A stretch of 64,000 nt of DNA from Corbicula japonica (taxonomy: Eukaryota > Mollusca > Bivalvia > Venerida > Cyrenidae). Of the stretch, positions 14,131-26,200 are shown in pieces (the stretch's first letter is position 1; each line of letters begins with the position of its first letter). The stretch covers positions 620,001 through 684,000 of the forward strand of contig JAZAYU010000014.1 of NCBI GenBank assembly GCA_038501625.1, in the 5' to 3' direction. Below the pieces are notes generated by a model. That model searched no databases, was not told the DNA's origin, and saw nothing but the letters and a program-made list of their open reading frames with translations. The position numbers and the translations under genes were made by a program.

Positions 14131-15494
14131 TAGTGTTGTATCCAGGATTTAAAAAGGGCAGGGTGCTGTGAAAAAAGGGCAGGGTGCTGTCAAAAAGGGG
14201 CAGGAGCAAATACGTGTTTTTCGCTAGCAAAAGGGCACTTTTCAGCATACTTACACTTAAGTTGTTGTTGTTGTGGGTTTGTTTTTTGTTTTTTGGTGGG
14301 GTAGGGGTTGGTGTATAGGCTTTTTCAAACAAATCTGAATCAATGACTTATCATGTGACAAACTCTGACACTGACAGAACAGCCAGAGTACAATCTTGTT
14401 TAAATTGAAAGTGTATCCTTAATTCTGTCTGTCACTTAGTGATACTTGATGATATTGTAGGTGAGATTTTGGCCAAATTTATGTGATAGTCAAAATTTAT
14501 AAGTTACTTACAAAAATAATGAAACCTTAGAATAATTGTGGAAAATAAAACGTATCCGAAATTATTGCTGTCCGAAATTGATTACACTTTCACGGGTTGT
14601 AATTTCTAATGAAATTTAGAATGTACATGATGAAAATGAAATTGTATCACGAGAACTAGATGTTTCCTATAGTTTTCCATGTAATTTGAGCAGTTTTAAG
14701 ACATCAAGGTATCAAAATCCAACTTACTACATAATAGAAACATTGGCAAAAAGTCGTACAATTTCCGTTTTGAAAGTGAGCATTTTTTTCATATTTTTTT
14801 TAAGTTTGTTTTCTATGGCTTTAACCATTTAAATAAAGTTATTTTTGTGTAAACAAGTTTCCTGTCTGAAAATGAATGCTTGTTTGAAGGAGTACTTTGT
14901 TAAAAACGAGTGATACTGGCAAATTCAAAATAATGGGACAAGCGAATTGCTGTATAAAATTATGATGTTTTGCTTTATTTTTGTTATTTAAGATTATCAG
15001 ATAACCTGATTTTAATACAAAAAAATACTGTACCAATATGCTAGACAGTTTATTGGAGTTTAGAAATAAGTGATGGGACAATTAATTGACTCCAACGGGG
15101 GTCGGTCGGGACGTTTGATACGCCACATGGGCACATGCTGTTGATAAGGCTAATCAGCTGTTTATGACTAACAAGTTTTTTTGACACTGGGTTTCTGTGT
15201 ATTTGCCACTTTGCCAGATATCGATTATTGACTTGTCTGGGACTAGATTTCTGACGGTCGCTGTAGGGTACGTATACACGCATCACTGCGTTTCTGTTAA
15301 TTACACGAGGTTACTTGGGAAAACACAGGCATTGAATAAACAAAGGCAGAATTTGTGGTGGTTGACATTAATTATTGAAGACAAAAGGGCATTCATGGGT
15401 AAAAGGGCAGAGTGTTTGAGATTTAGGGCAGAGGGGCGCTCTTCAAAAAGGGCGGGGCGCCGCGCCCCGCTATCCCGCTATAGATACAACACTA
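14131..15494. mobile_element. DNA transposon-type element, 12-bp perfect ends, 6-bp flanking repeat
   Basis: Ends TAGTGTTGTATC (14131) and GATACAACACTA (to 15494) are perfect inverted repeats. ACAGCA occurs on both sides (14125-14130 and 15495-15500). Subterminal AAAGGGCAG-type words are repeated at both ends (14150-14235 and 15385-15450). No transposase is recognisable. The end sequence suggests hAT-like, but a 6-bp repeat is short for hAT, so the superfamily is left open. Confidence 0.78.
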
Positions 15495-17265
15495 ACAGCA
15501 GTGAAATATTTTAAAAGATTAAGTATCTCTGATGAACCATAAAATTTCCTGTTGTTTAATATTAAGTTTTCTATTTATATGACACGAGAAAAAAAGCACA
15601 TTACGTTTCTGCAGGAAAAAAAATCATGCGCGGATTATGCCCTTGAACTTTGTTGACAGAATGGCAGGAACTAATGGAAATGTGGTCTGAATTCGCTAAC
15701 GTTTGCAAATAAAATGGAATTGTTCGTTAAAATGGTATAAATTTGTTTCAAAATGTGTTTTATTGTTTATGTCTATCACGGGACACACATTTCTTGACTA
15801 GATGATGGAATAAGAATTATTTCCTAAAAATATCGGAAAATAGGTCAGTGGGCTTGGTCATGAATAATTTATTATGGTGATGTAAATATCTTGGACAGGT
15901 ATTTATTTTCAACATGTTTGCCTTTTAGATGTTCTAATTTAGGTCCAAAAATAATCGTTTGTTGAGATATTTTCACAACATGACCGTAAAAGCACTTCCG
16001 GGGATGTCAGTAGACCACTGTGCAAGATGATCGGACGTGCAAGATTACCGGACACAACTGTATGCAGACAACAGTTTGCTATAATAATCAAATGCAATTT
16101 TTTTAATGCAGATGTTTCAACACATTGTTTGAATCTTCAATGAATGAAGTCATTCTCCCACCTCTTTGAAAAATATCCACGGCTGCTTTCAGACATCCCG
16201 AAAGTTGCCAGACTGAAGGACCTGTCTGGTAAAATTTGAGCCGGTCAGACTAGATTTCTTATCTTATCAGACAGAATGTCAGACAAAAATTTGAACTCCT
16301 TATACTTGCAAATAGCCTTATAACATGTTTCGGTCTGACAGAATTTGTTTCGGTCAGACAGATTTTCACATCTCATCTTACCAAATGTCTGACACATATT
16401 TTCAACTTTCGGAAAGTCTGGCTTTATTTAAAAAAAGCTATAACAAAGTTGTAAAATGTCTAGATTGTTCAATAGACATACATGGCATTCAGTGCAGTTC
16501 CAGGGTTTGTGCCAAATTTACATAACATGTTTACTGCAGTTCTTTTGTGCTTTCAATTAAAATAGATTCTAAGTTTTAACACTGTAAAAGGATGAAAAAA
16601 TACCCTAGACTGATGTCAAGAAAGATTGCATGTAATATGTATATTTCATTGTTTGCATGATCCATTTGAATAAATGTTGTTTAGATATCTTAACATAAAC
16701 ATGTAGATCTAATGCTAAAAAAATATACCTACATGTATATCTAAATTTCCATTCTCGTCAAGTTTTAAACAGACAAGTAATTCTTGGCTATAATAAGGAC
16801 TGTTGGCAGTCAAATCATCAAATGATGCCAGATATATCCTAAATGATTTGTTTGCGCTACAGGGTGGAAGACTGACTGGTCAGATAAATGCAAACTTGAC
16901 AAACCCGATTTCCCTTGAGTTAAATGTTAAATGGAAAAGAGTTTATGAAGATTTTAGTGAACTATTTTCCAGACTTCACCAAATTTTAAGTATCTGTCTC
17001 AAAAGATCTCAAACTGAATAAAATAAAATGGCACCAACATCCTCTAAAGCAAAAAGTTTCAAAAATTTTTTGAAAACACAAAAGGTGTGAAGGTTAAAGC
17101 TCTTAATATATATGTCGGTCCACACTTGAGTATTCTTTAACAAGTTTCAAGTTTATGGGCATATCGGCAAAAATCATGCCTTTGACCATTTACAATAGAA
17201 CAATATGGCAAAGACACATACACATTACATTCATCAAATAATGACATACACAATTCACCTATACA
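15495..17265. other. Intergenic with decayed inverted repeats
   Basis: Contains an imperfect inverted pair with GTCAGAC/GTCTGAC words (about 16190-16420) and otherwise AT-rich sequence. A 72-codon frame at 16803-17021 has no recognised domain and no neighbouring exon consistent with it, so I do not call it a gene. Confidence 0.4.
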
Positions 17266-17435
17266 ACATACATACATACATACATACATACATACATACA
17301 TACGTACATACGTACATACATACATACATACATACATACAATACAATACAATACAATACAATACAATACAATACAATACAATACAATACAATACAATACA
17401 ATACAATACAATACAATACAATACAATACATACAT
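17266..17435. repeat. Compound microsatellite (CATA)n then (ATACA)n
   Basis: A run of CATA tetramers, broken twice by CGTA, passes directly into about 18 ATACA pentamers. Long translations across it are artefacts. Confidence 0.97.
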
Positions 17436-18600
17436 AGTACTTTAGGAAACAGAGCAAGGGTATCAGTGCAAAGAAAGTTAGCATCTCTAATAAATTTGCA
17501 AATTTGTACACCTATTTTTGAGACATTAGATCTTTATATTTCTTTAATGTGTGCCACGCAGTGGCACCGAAATACTTTCTTCTAATGTCAGAATATTTTG
17601 TACAACATAACAAAAAGTGACAACTTTAACAAGTTGGCACCCATGGCAAACTTCCTTGTCCCAGAAAATTAGAAGTGTACAAAGATCTGTGGCACATTTA
17701 GTCTGCAGTGACCATACATGATCAGCAGCATTACACACATACTAATCTAATTGAACTGGCAAGACTGCTGGATCCTTGCATCCTTCAGATTTCTACCTAC
17801 AGGTATGGTAGATCACAGTGTTTTAACCCCAACAATGAACCTCAACTAAATGATCCAGTTATCAAACAGTTTCAGCCTTAGAAAGATACACCTCTGGAAT
17901 GTTCCTTCACTTGCTTTAAACTCCAGCTCCATTAAAGATCATTTGTGCCATCTGATCTGGATCTGCACTGGTCACATTTTGGTCCTAGATAACCTAATTC
18001 ATCTAAAAGTGAACAGTGCAGATCCTAATCAGATGGCATGGATGTGATAGCTCATCTTGTTCTACACTGTTCGCCTATGCAATAAAGGTGTATGTATGGA
18101 GTAAAGGATTAACTTACATCTAAAATGGGATTTCTCATGTTTATGTAATCACGAAGAGGCATATAGAGTTGCACTTGTCTGTCCAGACATCCTGACATAC
18201 ATTGCTTGTGACTGCTGTACAGATTTCAGATGGTGTAACGTTGGTTTAAATGATTTATGCTCATTTTCATGAGGCATTTCATCATTCGAAATCTGTACAG
18301 CAGTCACTAGCGACCGATATTCGATTTACACGCAACATAGAAATAATTTCTAAAAGCAATCAAAGAACAGAATTAAGCCGAAATCATCAGTTTGTAAAAA
18401 GAAAGCACCATTCTTCACTAGGAAAAAATCTCTAGCCGGAGCATGTTTATTAAAATATGTAACTGTGTTTTCCGTGAAGCTTCATCATCCTTATACCGCA
18501 CTACATTCCCAGAATTTTTGAAAAGTCCGTCCTTTTGTCTTATAAAGAGAAAAAATGTTGGTCACACTCGCTTTTTGTCTATCCCGGAAGTGGCTTTCGC
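17436..18600. other. Intergenic with MITE remnants
   Basis: 17930-18075 is a decayed copy of the piggyBac-like MITE family (GATCTGGATCTGCACTGG and CCTAATTCATCTAAAAGTG). 18208-18307 is a stem-loop (GTGACTGCTGTACAGATTT against its inverse). No gene seen. Confidence 0.55.
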
Positions 18601-18609
18601 TCATGTTCT

Positions 18610-18770
18610 CTTTTTGGTTGTGGAGCGAATGTTTACCGGGCCTGAGATCTTGTGGTATCAGTTCCTCACGAATTATCTGGCAGATTTTACACTTGCACAG
18701 ATGATCAAGCAGGATGTTAAGATGGGTGTCCATTTTAACCACATAATGGCCCTTTCCCCTCATTTGCTTT
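18610..18770 (+). mobile_element. Fragment of Helentron-like repeat core
   Basis: The stretch with CTGGCAGATTTTACACTTGC and AGATGATCAAGCAGGATG matches the repeat unit seen at 35727-36340. Isolated, without visible ends. Confidence 0.55.
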
Positions 18771-19969
18771 AAGTACTTTCCATACAATGAAACCATGCTT
18801 GTGAAACATCTCTCAAAGGATAAAGGCTGTAATACATTATACAAAATTTTTGTTACAAACCTGTAGAATTGGGAGCGTTAGTGTAATGTTTAACAACTGT
18901 CGCCATAGAAGACAGCGCCAAATCAAATTTTGGCAGAGTCATGTAGAACAGAATAAGATAAGTTACTTAAAACCAAATCCCCCCCCCCCCCCCCCCCAAA
19001 AAAAAAAAACAACAACAAAAACATGCACACACAATTTTGATGGTCCCAGTTTTTTTCCTTCTAATTGTATGGTAACAAAACCCTCCAAACCAACTGTTCT
19101 TCTTTTTGAGATATGAGATAATTGACATTGAATGGTAAACTCTTGGTCATGGTTTTTTTTAATTGTCATGCATGTCAAACATCAGCAAGCTATAATAAAG
19201 GGTGTTGTATTTCAAAGGCATAAAAATCTCGATGGTTAATGACAGGGACAGGTAATATTTGTGTAAACATAAGTAAGATAAAGGTGTTCAGTCCAGTAGA
19301 CAATAATTAGATAATTGTCTGTTATATTCATTGTTTGAAACACCTGTGACTGGCATTCTTTTGTAATTCATACCTGCAATTAAGCTAGATTGATCAATCA
19401 CCTGGCAGTTGTGTTTAAAATGAGGAAATTTTTAAAATTTTAAAAATGGTTAATTACATTATAATGATTTTATAATCTGAGTAAATTTTATCAGAAGAAA
19501 ATGCAATCACTACCATTGCAAACATATCAATTTTATTTATCTGTACTGGTCATGAATTATGTCTGAGAATCCCGCTAAATAAAAAAGGATAATGGAATTG
19601 ACCATAGAGGACAAAATCAAACTTTTTGAGGAAAATGAGTCAAAACCAAAGCCCTAAAGGAAGGTGCATTGTAATTCTGAAAACTTACGTTGTTATGAGT
19701 AAATAAATTTAAAATGTTAAATTACCTGGTATATTTCATTAATTTTTTTTTAATTTTCATGCTCTGCAATCTATCAAATGTTGCAATGCAAACATTCAAG
19801 TTAGACGATAAAACACACTGATTAGTACACGACTTGTCAAATTCGGTGATACAGATAATTTCTTTGTAAACCAAAGTTTTTCTGCAGTCCTGATGGCCAA
19901 TAGTTAAGGGAGTTCTTACTGTAGTAAGAAAACTAAAAATCATAATATTATGTGTGTTTTTTTTTTCAG
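18771..19969. other. Upstream region of the gene
   Basis: A poly-C/poly-A tract at about 18980-19010 is the only striking feature. This region lies immediately 5' of exon 1 and should be either promoter or, given the acceptor-like TTTTTTTTTTCAG at 19957-19969, an intron following an unseen non-coding exon. No TATA box or initiator can be assigned with confidence. Confidence 0.4.
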
Positions 19970-20265
19970 AATATGAAATTTAATTGAAGAAATTGACGGT
20001 GACAAACAACAATATGGGTATAAAGGACTTTGAATCAATGTTTGATACGATTGACCTGACACGTAAAGGAGTGGTTACAGCTGACCAGTTACACAAGTTC
20101 TGTGAGCAGATCTACTTTGCACAAGTCTGCATTCAGCATGTCCAAGGGGCCATCAGTAGAGTGTGTGGCTCATCTGGCATGGTCAGCCGTCGGGAATTTC
20201 TTGATGTTTTAACAGAAGTGGAAAGACGGAGAGCTACAGAGGAACAAGCCTATTGGGATTTTCAG
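19970..20265 (+). CDS. Exon 1: 5'UTR end, start codon, first EF-hand-like pair
   Basis: The exon opens after a T-rich tract ending in CAG (19967-19969). An in-frame TAA at 19981-19983 followed by ATG at 20014 (A at -3, G at +4) fixes the start; coding part is 20014-20265, 84 codons, ending phase 0 before GTGTGA. Residues 10-26 resemble an EF-hand (Phe, Asp14, Gly19, Val21, Leu26) but loop position 5 is Lys and position 12 is Gln. Residues 51-66 (GSSGMVSRREFLDVL) look like the second half of another hand. Calcium binding is doubtful. The acceptor implies an upstream non-coding exon that I could not locate. Confidence 0.85.
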
Positions 20266-23200
20266 GTGTGAAATTTATGACCTCACTAGGACAAAAAGAA
20301 ATTACTTCTTACATGTAATACTGTGAAATTATTAACTGTCGGGGAAATGAAATTTAATGTTTTTTTCCTGACAAATAAAATTCAAATAGATTTTAAATAT
20401 CTAACATAACATTAATGTTTATTTCTGGATGTATTGAAACAATAAATCCACAAAAGTTAGAACTGCCCAGAAACATGATTTAAAATGTTGTAGATTTTGA
20501 GTGAACAGTTTCGAAATAAGGTTTACATTGATTGATGTATGGGAATGTATTTGCAGATCAGTCCAACCACAGAATCCATGTCAGTTGGTTAATAACTCTT
20601 TACTCAATGGATATGACCTTTATTTATTATATGCAAAATCCATGCAGTCTAGTCAGGATTATAACTGTTTGTTTTTCCAAAGATTATTTGGTTGTTTTTT
20701 ATCAAGACATATCAATGTAGGTACAGCTGGGTCTTCACTTGTCCCATATAGGATATACCGTCATTGTCTGAATATAAGCCACACTTTTTTTCCAGAATTT
20801 GGTAGTAAAAAGTTGGGGGTGCGGCTAATACACAGGTTTGGCTGCTTATACATTGCATTAAGCCATTTTCATCTGTTCTATCTGATTTAGGAGGGTGCGG
20901 CTTATACATGAATGCGGCTTATATTCAAACAATGACGGTAGATCATATCTTCTAGTGGTTTTAAGGTACACCTACATTGTCTGAATTAACAGTATGCACA
21001 AGTTAATGATTCTAATATTACCAGGCTGTTCAGACCCCTATCTTGCAATTCCAGTTGACAGTTTTTGCTAGTTTCTCCACAAAGAAACACTACAGATATT
21101 AAGACCACTTTTCTGAAGTCCAAAATGTGGTCCTATTTTAATTAACAAATTTTTATTTCACAGAAATCATGTTACATGCATGTAAATATATCAATATCAG
21201 TCATGTAGGTATGAGAATTCAGAAACAAATTTCTAGAGGAATCTTATAATAATCCATTTCCTTTTTTGGAAAACATGGGATAACAAACAGTGAGTGTTCT
21301 AATAAATTTTGGCTCTGATAGTTGGATTTCATTGTAGTTGCAGACTTTTGGTGGGATTTGGCAGCAGTCTCTTTCCAAATTACTGAGAATTCATTTATTT
21401 TCTTGGAATTGAATTGCATTTATACATTTTTTGTTAATAAACTATTTTCACAGGTTCCTAAATTTCTTTATTTTACTTTTTTATAAATAATAAATCTATA
21501 TTGTTTGTGCATGTATTTAAAATTCCTGGATTGACTGACCCATGAAATCTAGGAAAATTTTCAGCCCAGGAATACAAGTGAATAAATTTGTAGTGGATTG
21601 CCCAGCATCTGGTCCTTTTTGTATTTTCAGGGTCTTGACTACACAGGAAGGAACCGCATTTCTCTAAGAGATGCCTTACTTCTGTTCAGAGAAATACATG
21701 GGGAACAATTCTCGCTGGCAACCTGGCGTAGGTTTCTCAGTTCTCGGGATGTAGCTGATGCTGATGTTAGCTTTGATGAGATGAGGTTTTGGTTGTGTGA
21801 CATTCCAGCTGGCTCACCTTGCTCTGATAAAGAGTTAAAGGAAGAAGAAAATCAAATGTTGATGCGACAGATGCAGTACGAAACAGATATGTACGATGAA
21901 TTGAGAGATACTCTGGTATGTAAACTCTCAACAAAATTTCAGTCTTCTTATTTGTTCGCTTAGCTTAACTTGAAGAAGTATCAGTGATAAAATTGAATAA
22001 AGGTATGCTGTTGTAAATAAACCCTACAACTGTATGGCATATTCTGTATCACTGGGGTACTGTCAAATGTTCTGCTCACTGGGAATAATGAGTAGGCTGT
22101 TCTGGCAAAACACCTTCTTTTTTATGACATAGTCTGCAGGATTTATTGCTGTTTCATAAGACATGACTTATAAGCCTTTCCTGAACATTTTGCAGGATGA
22201 TGATGAAAGCCGACACAGAGAGCATGATGAACATATTGAAAATCAGACGTCACATGCCAAACGCAAGCTCAACAAGTAAGATAATCATTATTAAGCATTT
22301 ACTCTATAGATTCAACTCTTATCACATTCCCCAATGGAGAAACATCCAGGTATGATATCAATCTACACTCTTTGCTTCCTGAAATAACATTAATCTGAAA
22401 GTCAGCAGAGTTTGTAGATCCTGATCAGATGGCACAGATATACCAATGATCTGGATCTATATTGGTCACCCATGGGGTTAAAAAGCCTAGTCCCAAGCAG
22501 TAAAGGATTAAACTGATAATACTGATTGTAAAATCCTTTCCAGGTTCTGACTTGGAAAAGAGGAATATATTTTAACCCTTTAACCCTTTCCTGTACAGAT
22601 ACATCTTTATTGCTAGGGCGAACAGTTTAGATCCAGATCAGCCGGCACATCCGTGCCGTCTGATCAGGATCTAAACTGTTCGCTTTTTGATGCATTAGGT
22701 TATTTCTGACCAAAATGCGACCAGTGCAGATCCTGATCAGACGGCACGGATGTGCCGGCTGATCTGGATCTACACTGGTTGCACATGTGTAAAAATACGT
22801 ATATATCCAGGAAAGGGTTAAACCATGGACAGGGCTTATATCCATGGTGGACAAGATAGGTCTAGATGAGCTTGCTTATCCACATGCTTGACTTAACATA
22901 TTGACCAGTATCAGTTTGGTTTTACCTTTTCAACAATTATGTTGTTTAACCCTTTCCTGTATAGATACGCATTTTTACGCATGTGCGACCAGTGTAGATC
23001 CAGATCAGCCGGCACATCCGTGCCATCTGATGAGGATCTGCACTGGTCGCATTTCGGTCATAAATAACCTAATGAATCAAAAAGCGAACAGTTTAGATCC
23101 TGATCAGACGGCACGGATGTGCCGGCTGATCTGGATCTAAACTGTTCGCCCTAGCAATAAAGGTGTATCTGTACGGGAAAGGGTTATACTTGTGTATGAA

Positions 23201-26200
23201 GATGTTAAAAGTGGATGTACTGTACATTAATTGTAAGTAGACTTCCGATTGTCAATAGAAAATTAGCAATTAAAAAATTAGCACAACATGACTTGAAAAT
23301 TTGATAGGAATTATATTTTTCTCAGAAATTGCTAATGGAAAACATGATAATCAACCAATTGTTATGCTACAGTATTTCTTATTTTTGATGAGTATACTAT
23401 CGTGTCTTCCTCTAATTATAAATAATCAATTGTAAAACGAAACTTCCAGTGTACTCAATCACAAACCAGTGTTTAGTGTAAACAAATAATTTGTAACACT
23501 ATGTATTTCTGTACCTTGACTGAAAGAAAATGTTGTTAATCATTTTAGATGGAATCACGAAGGGTTAGAGGCTATGTTATTTGATGATGGCCTTGATGTA
23601 GGTGATGTGAAGGTCAAAGGTCGTCCAAAGGCTCATGTGACCTTGTCTGACCTAATAGAACTCTTGGAACAGAAATATGAGGCTCTTCAGGAGAAGTTAA
23701 TGCTGGAGATGGCTAGACAAGCATCAGGTACATACCCCCAGCATCTAGTGATTGAACTGTCCATCTGTTCATATGTCAATCCAGTTTACCTGTTTTGCCA
23801 AGATTGGTATTTCTTAAGTATTTCTTAGTTCCTCCAAAGAGCAGTGGCATGAAAGTTTATACACAACAATGCACATGTAATGACCCTGACAAGCTACATA
23901 ACTCGGATAAATTTATGCAACAAAAATCAAATGGGAAGTAAAGTAGAAGATTAGTAACAAAATGTATGTCTGATCAACATCATTGTCATTTGACATAATT
24001 GCAAAGATTTACATCAGCTCTTCAGAGACACATTTTTCCCATGATGTGCCCCATTTATGACTGTGTTGCTTTGTTTTAAGCGGTTGATGAAGAAATTCCA
24101 GAAGTCTTACAGAAGATACGATCACAAATAAAGCATCTGATCAAAGATGGCGCCTCATACGCAGATCAGGTTCCAGGTGGGAACCACGAGATGCCGGCAT
24201 CACTGACAGGACTGATGGGAGAATTGAGATTGTACGATCGTGAGCATCGTAAACAGATAGATGATATGAAACTAAGGCTGAAGGAGAAAGGAAAATCACA
24301 ACAGGAGATCGCATTTGCAGTGCAGGAAAGATATGAGCAAATCATCAGAGGTATTTTTGTATGATGTTACCCTCAGATTTGTTAAGATAATGTGTACACA
24401 TTGCATAAGAATCAGGTACATAGATTTGTCTCGCCCAGGTCCATAACCAGTCAGGTTGCTCCAGGGACTCTTAGAGTTATGGTCTTAATTTACTGATTTT
24501 TGAATAAATAATAATTTTCCACTCTCAGTTTGAATGTCGTGATCAGATCTTCAGCAAACCTTTTCAAAATGTTGGCCATAATATCTGGGCCAAGTTTGAT
24601 AACTAGTCAGATTCTTCAAGGGATTTCAGACTATATGTCACTATATATCTGACTGTATACTGTCCAGCTTGAAAACAGTGTATCTGATATTCACCAAACT
24701 TGGTAAGAATTTCTAAGGCATGACCAAGTAGACAGAAGGCACAACCAAGAAGGCTTTTCTTTTGAGATTTTGTCATTTTATTGCAAATATTTCACCTTAG
24801 TAGCACTTTCTGCTAACTGACTTGATAAGTTTTTTTCCAGTCTTTATCAGACTTGGTCAGATTATTAGCAGGCATAATATTTCCACCAATGTCTGTAACC
24901 AGCCAGATTTCTCCAGTCACTTTAGCATGTTAAGATTCTTATATTCATGATTTTGACTAAGAAAGTATAAATGTCAGCTCTCCAATCATTGTCAGTCTTT
25001 GTCAGGTAATCACTCATATTGGTCAGAATGTTTGTCTGCAGGATATCTCTGCTAAAATCTTCATATAACAGGATCTAGCAACAATTGCTCTGGAGTTCCA
25101 GCCCTCAAAATGCAATTACGTCATCAGATAACCAATTTGCATTTTCTTTTTTACCAACTTTTTTTCTAAACTTGAACAGAATTTATGCCCATGCAGATAT
25201 CTCATTTGTGGTTTTTATGTGAAAGTTCATAAATTACAAAATTAATAGATACCATTGTAATTAAAACAGATGATATGTCTAAGAATCCCCTTAAAGCTAG
25301 TGTTTGTATTTACAGGAGACACATCATGTGCTGGTCTAAGAATCCCCTTAAAGCTAGTGTTTGTATTTACAGGAGACACATCATGTGCTGGTCTAAGAAT
25401 CCCCTTAAAGCTAGTGTTTGTATTTACAGGAGACACTTCATGTGCTGGTATTATGATACAGTTACACAAGCGTCACAGGCAAGAGCGGGAAGTACTTATG
25501 TCAACCCTGAAAATAGACACTGCTAACCCTCTGAATCAGGCGATGGTTGTAGAATATGCACGAATCACGAGACAGCTTATCTTGTTGGAAGAGGAGAAGT
25601 CTTTTGTTGCCATAGCAACTGTGGTTGGATTGGCTGAAAGAGCCATGGAGCCAAGAATAGATAGGTAACTTAGAATTATCCTGTCAAAACATGCTTGTTT
25701 TATTGAAATGAAGTATTCCATTCATTGTTAGATGATACTTTTGTTAGTATGTTAAATCCATGGTGAAGCAGAAAAACAACAGCAACAGTTCTGCATGTTA
25801 TGTTCCTCTTTTGATGAGTTTTATTGTCTGTTTGTTCCCTATAGAAAGTTTATACAATAATATTATAATTATAGACAACCCTTTTGACCATAAAACATAG
25901 TGTAGCAGAAATTAGTTTAACATTATCATAGTCATTTAACAGTTATCTTTCCTTGATTGCTTGTCTTCTAATATTCTTATATACATGTGTCATGCTTTAC
26001 TCAGACTTGCAGAAGCTTGTTAAAGTATTCTATTCTTTTTTCCTTCTTTTCATTGTCTTTTGCATAATTAACCTTTTTCATCTTTCATTAAGATATACTT
26101 GGTAAGTAAGGGCAATTGCTTGAGAACAGTTTAGCTGCTAACCACTGTGTTTAATCTGGTGCTATTCTAAGTTATTGACCCTTTACTCTATATACACTCA

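Larger units (their letters stand above)
22276..23548. other. Intron 3, dominated by two MITEs
   Basis: Besides the two full MITEs listed separately, 22400-22510 carries a further decayed copy (GATCAGATGGCACAGATAT). Confidence 0.6.

Noticed and set aside
16803..17021. 72-codon frame with mixed composition
   Set aside because: No recognisable domain, no upstream or downstream exon fitting it, and it lies in decayed repeat sequence.
17137..17585. Frames on both strands over the CATA/ATACA microsatellite
   Set aside because: Simple-sequence translations on both strands.
25270..25429. Treating the whole 57-bp repeat as fixed coding sequence of exon 6
   Set aside because: Each unit contains a full pyrimidine tract and acceptor, so the unit is primarily intron/exon border; coding use is possible but unproven, so it was put in findings.
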